Below are positions 13,705-20,386 of a DNA stretch of 20,386 nt, in pieces. The position numbers and the translations under genes were made by a program. Within the stretch, counting starts at the first letter, position 1; each line of letters starts with the position of its first letter. The notes beneath the pieces are model-generated. The model saw nothing but the letters and a program-made list of their open reading frames with translations, was not told the DNA's origin and ran no database searches. Origin of the DNA: a virus; the IMG/VR virus record IMGVR_UViG_3300032117_000188, positions 1 through 20,386 of that record; one strand, written 5' to 3'.

Positions 13705-15791
13705 TACACAGCCCTTTCTGTAGTTTCTAATGATGCTTGGTGCGCTGATACTTTGTCAATCTGAGCCAACAATAAAGCAACCTGTGCCTTAATATGCTCA
13801 ACTTCTAATTGAGTTTGAGACTTCAAATCTGCATCTTGTGCTTTGCCATGAACATTCAGCTCTGCAACGTACTTACGCTCAGAGTCACGCATCTCAATGT
13901 CGTGTGCCCTAGCAGTCTGGCGCATGAGTTCACGCTTGGTTTCTTCTGTTTCTTGCATCTGTTTGACAGACAATCCAAACTTCTGCTCCATTTGCATTTG
14001 CTGAATCTGTTGCTGGAGTTGCTTAATAACTGTCTGCGACTGCTGAAGTTGCATCTGAACTTGTGGAGGTACATCAGATTTCTCATCAATCTGCGCCAAT
14101 GGATTTGATGCTGCCATTCTGTCGGCAATAACGTCTGAACCAGGAAAATCCATATTGCGGAAGATCAAGTCCCCAGCGGTTTGCATCAATGTTGGGTCTG
14201 CACTCAACAATGACATCATGGAATCGACCGCTTCTTGACGCTTAGAGTTGTATCCTGGGCCAGTATCCATCACAACATCGTATTCACCGACTGTGACATC
14301 ATTTAAGACCTCAACAACACCCATTTCATTAACTTTACGCTCGTTCAACGTAATCAGATCAGGTTTACCATCATCACCAATAATGCGTAAAACACGTTCT
14401 GTGTCGTAAACCTGTGGAATTAAGTCAAGAATAATTTTGCCAGTCCAACGTAGTGATCTAGTGAAGTTATCATAATAATGGTAATTAGTTAGATCAATCT
14501 GTTGTTGTTGACCATTAAGAGCTTTGCCAGAGATATTACCTGTCGGAATTTGATTTGGATCAAATACACCCAATACAGACTTTAAATCTTGGTCAATAAC
14601 TGCCATTGCGCCCATCACCCCTGCTGGAGGAGGCTCTGGCTGAATCCTTGTAGGCACAGGAGCTGGTGTGCCCTCAATGTCCTTCATCTTATATCTGAGG
14701 ACAGGGAAAGCCTTAGTGTTAGCTTGTGCCCATTCTTGCTCATGTCCTTCGTCTTGACCTTCTGCGAGTAACCATTTTGCTTTTGGCGCAAGAGCAATAG
14801 ACTCGGTCATTGAAGTAGACCAATAGTTATACATCCGTTGCGGGTCTTTTGCCTGTCTAATCAATCCAAAACGCTTACGCTTAGAGTCAACAATTAACTG
14901 TTGTCCGTATACTGGCACGACAGGAATGTACTTTCCTGGCCAAATTCCGTCTTCAAGTATCTCCATCGCAGTCATCTTGACCCAATGAATCTCTTTCTTA
15001 ACAGTCTCACGCTTATCTAATATCTCAATGCCAGGCATTTCCTCGTAATCATCCTTAAACACCTTACTGCCATCAGACAACATATAAAGTGTTGTTTTTG
15101 TGCGAACAGTATAGAAGTATTCAGCGATACGAATGTCTTCTTTCATCACCCAATTGGCGTCAGAATCCCCAGTTCCACGCAATGTGAAGTTACTTTCTTG
15201 GGCATCGGGATACATCTGCCTAAATGCAGACTTAGGGATAATCTCTGTAATCATGCACTCTTCAGCATCTGAGCCATCAGGCATGACAGAGTTTGGGTCA
15301 AAGTAAACAGTAAATGGATTTGTGATTTGCTTGATGTAGATTTCTTGGTCAAAAGAATCGTCAGCAATATAGTCTGTCGTTACCCTCCAATATCCCCAAC
15401 CCATGCGAACTTGAAAATCATTTGCATTGTCATAGGCTTGGTCAGCATCAGATTGCACCTCGATGTGCCTGAATATGCCAGTAATAATGTCGGCTAACTT
15501 CTTGTCAGACTGAGAGTTCATGCCGTGGCACTTCATTCTCGGACGTTGTTGCCTGATCTGGTTTGTGATTTGACGTATTGATGGGTCTATTTTATTGATA
15601 GTAAGGCATGGACGAGCCTCTAATGTACGACTGTTCTGAATCTCTACAGGCCACATATCCCCTGCGCCAAAGCGTAAATCTTCCAATGCTTCGGAACGAT
15701 TAGTAGAGTCAGCCTCGTTAGCAAGCTGTAAGAATTTCTTAGCTTGTTCTATACGATCATCAAAGTCACCGCTCTTTGTGTCTTCAGCCAT
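13704..15791 (-). CDS. Portal protein (P22 gp1 type)
   Basis: 695 residues, close to P22 gp1 (725). It forms the dodecameric ring through which DNA is packaged and to which terminase and gp4-type proteins bind. Family-like features are the N-terminal helix (DDRIEQAKKFLQLANEADS), FGAGDMWP, RPCLTINKIDPSIRQITNQIRQQRPRM, GWGYWRVTTDY, ITNPFTVYFDPNS and LALAPK-like clip/stem segments (SMTESIALAPKAKWLLAEG). The C-terminal region from about residue 570 is very Gln-rich (QMQLQQSQTVIKQLQQQIQQ), consistent with the coiled-coil barrel of P22-like portals, followed by a charged helix to ...ASLETTERAV. It follows the large terminase by 20 bases and overlaps the ART-like gene by one base. Confidence 0.92.
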   Translation of the reverse strand: MAEDTKSGDFDDRIEQAKKFLQLANEADSTNRSEALEDLRFGAGDMWPVEIQNSRTLEARPCLTINKIDPSIRQITNQIRQQRPRMKCHGMNSQSDKKLADIITGIFRHIEVQSDADQAYDNANDFQVRMGWGYWRVTTDYIADDSFDQEIYIKQITNPFTVYFDPNSVMPDGSDAEECMITEIIPKSAFRQMYPDAQESNFTLRGTGDSDANWVMKEDIRIAEYFYTVRTKTTLYMLSDGSKVFKDDYEEMPGIEILDKRETVKKEIHWVKMTAMEILEDGIWPGKYIPVVPVYGQQLIVDSKRKRFGLIRQAKDPQRMYNYWSTSMTESIALAPKAKWLLAEGQDEGHEQEWAQANTKAFPVLRYKMKDIEGTPAPVPTRIQPEPPPAGVMGAMAVIDQDLKSVLGVFDPNQIPTGNISGKALNGQQQQIDLTNYHYYDNFTRSLRWTGKIILDLIPQVYDTERVLRIIGDDGKPDLITLNERKVNEMGVVEVLNDVTVGEYDVVMDTGPGYNSKRQEAVDSMMSLLSADPTLMQTAGDLIFRNMDFPGSDVIADRMAASNPLAQIDEKSDVPPQVQMQLQQSQTVIKQLQQQIQQMQMEQKFGLSVKQMQETEETKRELMRQTARAHDIEMRDSERKYVAELNVHGKAQDADLKSQTQLEVEHIKAQVALLLAQIDKVSAHQASLETTERAV

Positions 15792-15811
15792 GTTACACCT
15801 TTTTTAGCATT

Positions 15812-17089
15812 TTAACCCATCCAATTGCCTTGAGGCAAATTTAATTGTTTAGGCTTACCCAGTTTTTTGGGTTCATTAATCATGAGTCCTATGTACCTGA
15901 AAGCATCTGCACCATGCGACCAAATATCGTGTAACGGAGTTTTGGAGAATTGCTTTGTGTCTGGGTCAACCTCGTACCTATAATGTCTCAAGCATTGTAG
16001 TCCTTGATGGCAATTCTCTCGGTCAAAGTAGCAGTTGGAGAATATAGTCCTAGCAGCGTTAATTGAGTCAACAATTGGCACTTTAGGTAAGATTCTGGTC
16101 TTAAACCCTGCAGCTCTAACTATCTCCTCGATTGATCTTCCATTACCCGCCAAAGTCTTATTCTCTGCATCGTGTGGTAGCCAAAGCGTATCAAAGACGT
16201 ATCCAAATGTCTGGCACTTAGCGAGTATGTCGCTTATCTTGGTTTGGTTAACCTCAAAGTAACGAATAAGCCTGGTCTCCATGCCAACAAACTGGAGAAA
16301 CCAAATGGCAGTATTGTCAGACCATCCAAGGTCAAAAATCATGTGTACAGGCTTTGTAGCATCATAAGGAACTCGGGTAATTCGTTCCTCCAGCTCTGCC
16401 ATGTTGATTTCTTTCTGGAATATCGCACCATCCACAGTCTTACGGCATAAACCCTCCCAGACTGTGTTGTATGCTTCAACATCTCGTGCCTTAAGCTGGT
16501 CTTTCTCATCCTTCAGCGTTTGAGGAAACCAAGGGTTATCAGACCAATTGATTTTTGTAACCACAGAATTGGGCGGGGGATTCAGCACAAACCTAACGTA
16601 AGTTTCGTCTGTCTCTAACTCAGGATTAAAAGAAATCCATATCTCTGAGTTTTCTTTACGAATCGTAGGAATTAAAACGTCCCATGACATTCTGCTAACA
16701 CTTTGCGCTTCTTCTACCCAGCAAATGTCAGCACCTTCGTGCGACTTTACGTTGGCAATATTGTTCTTTAGACCGACAAAATTAAACTCTGTGCCGTTTT
16801 TGCCTCGGATTGTGTTCTGTGTGATTTCGTAGAATCCGTACAGTTTCAGCGCCATGACCTGATCGGATAGTAATTTGTGGACAGAATCTTTCATAGAGGT
16901 CATGTACTCACGAGCGCAAAGCACTCTCAACGTCTTTTGTGCGCCTTTAATTAGTAATGCTCTAGCAACTCCCCAAGACTTAGCGCCTCCTCGTCCTCCG
17001 TATAAAACCCTATATCGTGAATACTCAGGGTTAAATAAACATTGCAGCTTCTGAGGAAACTCTGCATCAACTTTCATCTGGCTTGACAA
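15812..17089 (-). CDS. Terminase large subunit
   Basis: 425 residues, the ATPase-nuclease motor that packages DNA. Walker A is GGRGGAKSWG (31-40), Walker B ICWVEEA (122-128) and the coupling motif WISFNP (151-156). The RNase H-like nuclease begins at IFDLGWSDNTAIWFL with Asp253, followed by WLPHDAEN (Asp307) and HDIWSHGADAFRY (Asp395), which give the acidic triad. The architecture matches the compact PBSX/phage-type terminase family rather than the longer T4 type. It overlaps the small terminase by 23 bases. A start four codons later (MKVDAEFPQK) is equally plausible; the longer form is given. Tight overlap with TerS fits joint expression of the packaging complex. Confidence 0.95.
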   Translation of the reverse strand: MSSQMKVDAEFPQKLQCLFNPEYSRYRVLYGGRGGAKSWGVARALLIKGAQKTLRVLCAREYMTSMKDSVHKLLSDQVMALKLYGFYEITQNTIRGKNGTEFNFVGLKNNIANVKSHEGADICWVEEAQSVSRMSWDVLIPTIRKENSEIWISFNPELETDETYVRFVLNPPPNSVVTKINWSDNPWFPQTLKDEKDQLKARDVEAYNTVWEGLCRKTVDGAIFQKEINMAELEERITRVPYDATKPVHMIFDLGWSDNTAIWFLQFVGMETRLIRYFEVNQTKISDILAKCQTFGYVFDTLWLPHDAENKTLAGNGRSIEEIVRAAGFKTRILPKVPIVDSINAARTIFSNCYFDRENCHQGLQCLRHYRYEVDPDTKQFSKTPLHDIWSHGADAFRYIGLMINEPKKLGKPKQLNLPQGNWMG

Positions 17090-17468
17090 AGTTAACAGCT
17101 ATGTTAGTGACCAATGGCGCTCCATCAGCCCCAGTTATTTCTTGTTTTACGCTTTCCCTGTACTTCTTCGGGAATCTTGCTGCCATTGACCTAGACCAAA
17201 TTGATGCGTTCAGCCTGTCGCTTTCCTTGTTCTCGACCATGTGAGTTTGGGCTATTGTCTCCCACCACTCTAGCTCGTATTGCTGTGCAAGTTCCAAGGC
17301 ATGTAAAAATTCTGGATATTGATCTCTCCAGTTGTATAAAGTTTTAGTCCCTACACCCAAAGTACAACCAATGGATTCAATTGACTTGCCCAGACGACCT
17401 TGCTCGATAGCTATCTGACAATAGCTTGGATCGTATTTACTAGGTCTTCCTACTGGGCGAGTTTCCAT
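17067..17468 (-). CDS. Terminase small subunit
   Basis: 133 residues. The N-terminus METRPVGRPSKYDPSYCQIAIEQG and GKSIESIGCTLGVGTKTLYNWRDQYPEFLHAL (residues 28-58) form a helix-turn-helix of the type used by small terminases to recognise packaging sites. A helical middle (ALELAQQYELEWWETIAQTH) and SRLNASIW-type region (DRLNASIWSRSMAARFPKKYRE) follow, ending in a basic/acidic tail with ITGADGAPLV, which is common in this family. The product would recruit viral DNA to the large subunit, whose gene overlaps its 3' end. It starts just after the preceding small gene (TAATCATGG junction). Confidence 0.9.
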   Translation of the reverse strand: METRPVGRPSKYDPSYCQIAIEQGRLGKSIESIGCTLGVGTKTLYNWRDQYPEFLHALELAQQYELEWWETIAQTHMVENKESDRLNASIWSRSMAARFPKKYRESVKQEITGADGAPLVTNIAVNFVKPDES

Positions 17469-17470
17469 GA

Positions 17471-17656
17471 TTATTCTTTTGGTTCTACATCTGTAGGTTG
17501 GTTAGCTGGGTTCTCTGGATGAGCGTCAAATTGCTTTTTGCCCTCTACGTTGAGCTTGTTGTGCAGATCGACTACCAACTCCATCGGAAGCTTTCTTAGT
17601 CCAGCGAGGATGAGTTCTAGTTCTTGTACTGTGTGTGAGAAGTCTAATTTAATCAT
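17471..17656 (-). CDS. Small helical protein of unknown function
   Basis: 61 residues, MIKLDFSHTVQELELILAGLRKLPMELVVDLHNKLN... It has two amphipathic helices (VQELELILAGLRKLP and ELVVDLHNKLNVEGKKQF) and an acidic Pro-rich tail (AHPENPANQPTDVEPKE). Similar short proteins (I-L-x-A-L-x-K-L-P pattern) occur next to terminase genes of other phages; no function is known to me. The start overlaps the stop of the preceding tiny gene (ATGA). Confidence 0.7.
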   Translation of the reverse strand: MIKLDFSHTVQELELILAGLRKLPMELVVDLHNKLNVEGKKQFDAHPENPANQPTDVEPKE

Positions 17657-17790
17657 TTTTTACCTTGTTTGTGTTTTCGACCTGGGCCTTTTTTAGTTGA
17701 ATGTGGGTTTGCGCCTGATTGCCACTTCATAAATAGGTGTTCATCTACACCCATTGCAATCAGTAAATGAACGGCTAAACTTGCTTTCAT
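17653..17790 (-). CDS. Tiny basic protein of unknown function
   Basis: 45 residues, MKASLAVHLLIAMGVDEHLF... then MKWQSGANPHSTKKGPGRKHKQGKK. A hydrophobic start is followed by a strongly basic tail, suggesting nucleic-acid binding. Evidence for being real is the junctions: its ATG overlaps the upstream stop (ATGA) and its TGA overlaps the next start (ATGA), so it bridges two genes in a coupled chain. It is too short for confident family assignment. Confidence 0.62.
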   Translation of the reverse strand: MKASLAVHLLIAMGVDEHLFMKWQSGANPHSTKKGPGRKHKQGKK

Positions 17791-17930
17791 TTCTTTTTCT
17801 TGGCTTTTTCAGCCTCACGTTTTTCAGAATATGCAATTGCTAAACTTTGTTTTAAAGGTTTTCCCTGTTTTAACTCAGTTTTAAGATTTTCTTTAAATGC
17901 TTTAGGAGTTGCTGATTTTTTTAATGGCAT
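17787..17930 (-). CDS. Small basic phage protein
   Basis: I choose the start MPLKKSATPKAF (47 residues), which has an AAAAAGG ribosome site, over an ATG 17 codons upstream. The pattern MPLKKSA...AFKENLKTELKQGKPLKQSLAIAYSEK resembles a widespread group of very small phage proteins (N-terminal MPL.KG-like, then N(I/L)K.E...GKP.KQ(A/S)(V/L)AIA) with no known function. It ends in a Lys-rich tail (REAEKAKKKK). It overlaps the end of the nuclease gene by 29 bases and the next tiny gene by ATGA. Confidence 0.75.
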   Translation of the reverse strand: MPLKKSATPKAFKENLKTELKQGKPLKQSLAIAYSEKREAEKAKKKK

Positions 17931-18213
17931 TTTGTGGGCCTTTTTGTTGATAATTGACAATAATTTCTTGATACTTTTCAAACCAACCTAACCTTGTATT
18001 ACATTGTTGGCATAAAACACCTCTGTAAGTAGATGGTATTTTATGGTCAATGCACATTTTTTTAGCTTTTATTCCACAAATTTCACAAGGTTGTTCTCTT
18101 AACGTAATAATTTCTTCTCTTGTTAATCCATATTTCTTTTTTGCATCATAACGTAACTGATTAAGCCTTTTTTGCAAACTTAAAGTTCCATTATTTGCAA
18201 ACTTATGTGGCAT
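17902..18213 (-). CDS. Endonuclease VII-like HNH nuclease
   Basis: 103 residues from MPHKFANN; an ATG two codons earlier would give 105. The zinc and active-site pattern is clear: PCEICG (Cys43, Cys46), CIDHK (Asp56, His57), then GVLCQQCNTRLGWF (Cys68, Cys71, Asn72), with a preceding helical Lys-rich segment. T4 endonuclease VII-type enzymes of the His-Me superfamily cut branched DNA at this fold; small relatives are packaging resolvases or homing and nicking nucleases. It starts on the stop of the preceding gene (TAATG) and lies four genes upstream of the small terminase, which favours a packaging resolvase. A free-standing homing nuclease that helps spread the coat gene introns is an alternative. 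Confidence 0.85.
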   Translation of the reverse strand: MPHKFANNGTLSLQKRLNQLRYDAKKKYGLTREEIITLREQPCEICGIKAKKMCIDHKIPSTYRGVLCQQCNTRLGWFEKYQEIIVNYQQKGPQNAIKKISNS

Positions 18214-18488
18214 TAACATTTCCAGTTCTTAAGTGATGCTTTAGCTCTTTCTGCAGGGCCTTTAGCGTTCTTGACTACACCTTCCATCCTCGCACAGAAA
18301 GAGTCTTTTCTTGCCTTGTCTTTCTCTGTTTTGGGGTTTGGAGTTGGTGCTTTCAAGTGCGATCCGTTCTTAGCGTTGTACTCTGCACGACCTTTTGCCG
18401 TCATTCCAGCGCCTTTTTCGGTAGGATTGTAGGTTTTACCCTTTCCTACAGTTTTGTGTTCAATGGGTTTATCGTGCTTCTTGGTCAT
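18213..18488 (-). CDS. Small basic phage protein (DUF6321-like)
   Basis: 91 residues, very Lys-rich. MTKKHDKPIEHKTVGKGKTYNP, then GAGMTAKGRAEYNAKNGSHLKAP and a C-terminal KARKDSFCARMEGVVKNAKG plus ERAKASLKNWKC. The GxxAKGRAxYN...G..LK.P and SFCARM...A...W.C pattern recurs in small virus proteins, and I associate it with DUF6321 from memory. The function is unknown; the basic character and two Cys-containing blocks suggest DNA or virion association. It begins on the upstream stop (ATGA). Confidence 0.78.
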   Translation of the reverse strand: MTKKHDKPIEHKTVGKGKTYNPTEKGAGMTAKGRAEYNAKNGSHLKAPTPNPKTEKDKARKDSFCARMEGVVKNAKGPAERAKASLKNWKC

Positions 18489-18646
18489 TTTTTGGCAGTC
18501 TTAGCAGATTGTTTGAACGCTGCAGCAGTTGGCGCACCCTTAGAACCAGGCTTTCTCATCTTTTCCACAGGCTTACCCTCTGCCTTTTCTTTCTTAATGC
18601 GCTCTTGTTTAGCATGGATATTGGCATAAAGTCCAGGTTTACTCAT
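18485..18646 (-). CDS. Tiny basic phage protein (DUF5872-like)
   Basis: 53 residues: MSKPGLYANIHAKQERIKKE, then EKMRKPGSKGAPTAAAFKQS and a Lys end. The combination KPGL(Y/W)ANIHAK and EKMRKPGSKGAPT is a pattern I recall from small proteins of many phages and some large viruses, assigned to DUF5872. The function is unknown. The start lies inside the GroES stop region (GATGAGTAA) and the stop overlaps the next start (ATGA), both supporting it as a real coupled gene. Confidence 0.75.
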   Translation of the reverse strand: MSKPGLYANIHAKQERIKKEKAEGKPVEKMRKPGSKGAPTAAAFKQSAKTAKK

Positions 18647-18920
18647 CTTGTTCCTCCACAAAACAAACGTCCTTCCAGCTCATAACAATTAGCTTTTCAC
18701 CATTGTCCTTGAACTCAAAGTATTTAAGATACTCGTCTTTGTAATCTTCTGCAAGTGTTCCAAAGTATATCTTATCACCTACTTTTAATCCCTCTTCTGC
18801 AGCTTCGTCACCGACCGCTACAACGTGACCAATGGAATCAGCCTCTGCGGTTTGTATATACAAAGTCGATACGATTCTTGGTATGGGTTTGACAATGATC
18901 TTGTCTCGGATTGGCTTCAT
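18639..18920 (-). CDS. Phage GroES-like co-chaperonin
   Basis: 93 residues, close to the usual 95-100 for Cpn10. Family features are MKPIRDKIIVKPIPR at the N-terminus, a short mobile-loop region (VSTLYIQTAEADS), GHVVAVGDEAAEEGLKVGDKIYFG, and the C-terminal EKLIVMSWKDVCFVEE, matching the GroES core. GroES caps the GroEL ring during folding; T4 gp31 is the well-known phage counterpart, needed for capsid protein folding. The mobile loop is shorter than in bacterial GroES and lacks the usual GG-hydrophobic pattern, so GroEL binding may differ. It overlaps the Cys-rich gene by ATGA. Confidence 0.87.
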   Translation of the reverse strand: MKPIRDKIIVKPIPRIVSTLYIQTAEADSIGHVVAVGDEAAEEGLKVGDKIYFGTLAEDYKDEYLKYFEFKDNGEKLIVMSWKDVCFVEEQDE

Positions 18921-19186
18921 GGTACTTGCCTCCGACTAAGTTTGTTGTTTTTTGGCTTCAAAACTTCTCTAGCTTCTGCTACATCAGCAGAAAAGTCCCC
19001 AACCGCTTGGGTCGGGGCTAAAGTCGCTTTTTCGGCAACTGCATCTCTGTCAAACTTGAACTTGAATTCACCGCACCATTCGTTCGGGCTTCTGTTCTGG
19101 TAAGTTGGAAATCTCTTACATTGCCCCAACTGCATATTATTTTGTAGATCAAAAAACCTACATAAACTACAATCTTCTTTATCCAA
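18917..19186 (-). CDS. Small Cys-rich, possibly metal-binding protein
   Basis: 89 residues. The first third carries four Cys in the order C-x2-C (CSLCRFF), C (GQCKRFP) and C (EWCGEF), the layout of a small zinc or iron-sulphur site seen in various short phage and bacterial proteins. The rest (DAVAEKATLAPTQAVGDFSADV...) is low-complexity and charged. No catalytic motif is visible. A ribosome site (AGGAG) precedes the ATG. It is coupled to the GroES-like gene by ATGA. Confidence 0.75.
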   Translation of the reverse strand: MDKEDCSLCRFFDLQNNMQLGQCKRFPTYQNRSPNEWCGEFKFKFDRDAVAEKATLAPTQAVGDFSADVAEAREVLKPKNNKLSRRQVP

Positions 19187-19213
19187 TTTAAGTCTCCTTA
19201 CTTACTTTGGCTA

Positions 19214-19249
19214 GAAACCCCACGCATCGACACAATGTTGTGGGGTTTC
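19214..19249 (-). terminator. Hairpin after the 112-residue gene, possible terminator
   Basis: A perfect 10-bp inverted repeat, GAAACCCCAC and GTGGGGTTTC, with a 16-base loop, lies between two minus-strand genes. The T tract expected of a rho-independent terminator is missing on the minus strand, so it may instead be an attenuator or mRNA end-protecting hairpin. Confidence 0.45.
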
Positions 19250-19255
19250 GCTATT

Positions 19256-19594
19256 TTACATCGAATCTTGAACGTGTGGCACACGCTTGTGATCGTAACA
19301 GTTGTGCTCTTTAGAGCCTGTGTTCATCTCACCAACGTAAGCATCGTTTTTACCCATGTGGGCGCTAGAACGCATACCAAGTCCATCAGCTTTACCAAGA
19401 CCTACGCCACCAGCTAGAGCAGCTCTACGCTCTCCAGATGTGTCGCTAGATGTTGCGCCTTTTGGAGCTTTAGCACCAGTTACGCTAGGTACACCCTTCA
19501 TGCTGTTTGGGCCTTTCTCACTACCCATCTTCTCGCCTGTGCGATCAGAAGCGGTAACGCCTTTCGGCTCTTTTTCTTTACCGTAGTATCCCAT
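19256..19594 (-). CDS. Gly/Lys/Ser-rich small protein of unknown function
   Basis: 112 residues, MGYYGKEKEPKGVTASDRTGE... It is low in hydrophobic residues and rich in Gly, Lys, Ser and Met, with two internal echo segments (PKGVTASDRTGE and PKGATSSDTSGE), so it is probably disordered. The C-terminal HNCYDHKRVPHVQD holds His and Cys. It has a good ribosome site (AAAGGA) and is the first gene of the long minus-strand unit, facing the plus-strand gene across the divergent promoter region. No family is recognised. Confidence 0.7.
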   Translation of the reverse strand: MGYYGKEKEPKGVTASDRTGEKMGSEKGPNSMKGVPSVTGAKAPKGATSSDTSGERRAALAGGVGLGKADGLGMRSSAHMGKNDAYVGEMNTGSKEHNCYDHKRVPHVQDSM

Positions 19595-19631
19595 TTTGTA
19601 TCCTTTAAAAAATTGGAATCTTTATTTTCGC

Positions 19632-19661
19632 ATTATAACTTTGTTTGTCAAGTGGTTTGAA
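19632..19661 (-). promoter_or_regulatory. Candidate leftward promoter for the late operon
   Basis: On the minus strand TTCAAA (-35) and TATAAT (-10) are separated by 18 bases, with transcription expected to begin about 30 bases before the 112-residue gene. The -10 is perfect and the -35 matches four of six. A TTGACA nearby is only 8 bases from the TATAAT, so it cannot be its partner. Confidence 0.45.
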
Positions 19662-19684
19662 TTGTAACAAATTAATGTTATAAA
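19657..19684 (+). promoter_or_regulatory. Candidate rightward promoter for the metallophosphoesterase gene
   Basis: TTGAAT and TATAAA lie 16 bases apart, about 30 bases before the ATG at 19714. It overlaps the leftward promoter in the same 119-bp gap, so the two could compete or be regulated together. Confidence 0.5.
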
Positions 19685-19713
19685 CGACAGTTAATTCTTT
19701 ACTTCAAGTTTAT

Positions 19714-20386
19714 ATGATAAAACATACTGACGAAGAGATTCTCGATGCATTTCAAAAACATGGAAGTGCTAAAGCAGCAGCAAGGTTTCTTAAGGTAGAT
19801 TTAAGAAATCTAGTGCGAAGAAAGCAAAGAATGGAAGAAAAGGGTTTTGTAATCCCAACTGGTCATGTGGATTATCATAAGATTGAAAGAAAGATAGACC
19901 TTGGCATCCTCAACGGATCAGTCGTAGTATTTTCAGATGCTCATTTTTGGCCTGGCATCCGTACTACGGCATTTAAAGGTTTACTATGGGCAATATCCAC
20001 ATTAGCACCCAAAGCAGTTATAGCAAACGGGGATGTATTTGATGGATCAAGTTGTAGCACTCATAAATCAATTATGTGGGGGTCAGGCAGAGAACCTTCA
20101 GTTGTAGAAGAATTAAAAGCCTGTTCTGCATCAATGGGTGAAATAGAAGAAGTTGCTAAAGCCGTAAGACATAACGTACATTTATATTGGAGCTTTGGTA
20201 ATCATGATGCTAGGTTTTCTACCTATTTGTCGTCCCATGCTCCAATGTATGAAAAGGTTGCTGGATTTAATCTAAAAGATCATTTCCCATCTTGGAAACC
20301 CTGTTGGTCAGTATGGTTAAATGAGTCTGTAATCGTCAAACACAGAAACAAAGGGGGAATACACGCTACCCACAATAATACGGCAA
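19714..20386 (+). CDS. Calcineurin-like metallophosphoesterase with N-terminal HTH-like segment, partial
   Basis: 224 residues in the window, open at the right edge. The N-terminus (TDEEILDAFQKHGSAKAAARF, then LRNLVRRKQRMEEKG) looks like a small helix-turn-helix, often seen in phage members of this family. The phosphoesterase core has all the metal-binding motifs visible so far: FSDAHFW (D-x-H), ANGDVFDG (GD-x2-D), FGNHD (GNH[D/E]), VKHR and GIHATHNN. Enzymes of this family hydrolyse phosphodiesters or phosphomonoesters of nucleic acids or nucleotides; phage members are thought to act in DNA metabolism. No strong ribosome site is seen before the ATG. It is the first rightward gene, opposite in direction to the late genes. 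Confidence 0.88.
   Translation, partial: MIKHTDEEILDAFQKHGSAKAAARFLKVDLRNLVRRKQRMEEKGFVIPTGHVDYHKIERKIDLGILNGSVVVFSDAHFWPGIRTTAFKGLLWAISTLAPKAVIANGDVFDGSSCSTHKSIMWGSGREPSVVEELKACSASMGEIEEVAKAVRHNVHLYWSFGNHDARFSTYLSSHAPMYEKVAGFNLKDHFPSWKPCWSVWLNESVIVKHRNKGGIHATHNNTA

Noticed and set aside
19632-19651. TTGACA plus TATAAT as a leftward promoter
   Set aside because: The two boxes are only 8 bases apart; the TTCAAA box at 18 bases is the better partner.
1-20386. tRNA genes, CRISPR arrays, insertion sequences, integrase or attachment sites
   Set aside because: No cloverleaf, regular spacer array, transposase or integrase motif was seen. The only dispersed repeats are the four introns and fibre coding repeats.

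Overview
The window is a stretch of a tailed phage genome with a P22-like (podovirus-type) virion module. Almost every gene lies on the minus strand and is read from about 19.6 kb down to base 1. Only the gene at the far right, a calcineurin-type metallophosphoesterase, runs on the plus strand and leaves the window. Terminase, portal, scaffold, coat, gp4-like and gp10-like genes appear in the usual P22-type order, followed by tail and fibre proteins. The host cannot be read from the sequence. The AT-rich composition, AAAGGA-type ribosome sites and a phage-encoded GroES suggest a bacterial, probably environmental, host.

Layout in transcription order (minus strand): (i) 19.6-17.5 kb, small genes packed with ATGA or TAATG overlaps: a Gly/Lys-rich protein, a Cys-rich protein, GroES, several tiny basic proteins and an endonuclease VII-like HNH nuclease. 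(ii) 17.5-12.4 kb, packaging and capsid assembly: small terminase, large terminase, portal, a small ADP-ribosyltransferase-like protein, scaffold. (iii) 12.3-10.1 kb, the major coat gene. (iv) 10.1-8.5 kb, four small beta-rich virion-type proteins with a strong terminator after the first. (v) 8.5-0 kb, tail genes: a large YadA-like fibre, small tail proteins, a gp4-like head-tail joining protein, an S74-chaperone fibre, a two-helix holin candidate, a gp10-like tail hub and the start of one more small tail gene.

The main discovery is in the coat gene. It looks like a 313-residue ORF flanked by non-coding DNA, but the P22-type coat protein is split into five exons (12328-12262, 12026-11908, 11682-10775, 10521-10437, 10210-10112) by four ORF-less group I introns of 225-253 nt. 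All four share P7, P8 and P9 core elements with compensatory changes, a U.G pair at the 5' splice site and a terminal G. Splicing restores one frame with the expected N- and C-termini.

A puzzle remains inside exon 2. A 36-nt stretch with three in-frame stop codons (11976-11941) separates two clearly conserved coat segments. It carries one arm of a perfect 10-bp inverted repeat whose other arm lies in the exon, directly against the P1 helix of the next intron. No group I mechanism I can see removes it. It is a candidate for translational bypassing, an unknown RNA processing event, or a lesion or assembly error.

Other notable points are a beta module shared by three unrelated tail proteins, an ART-fold gene between portal and scaffold, and a free-standing HNH nuclease in the same genome as the introns.
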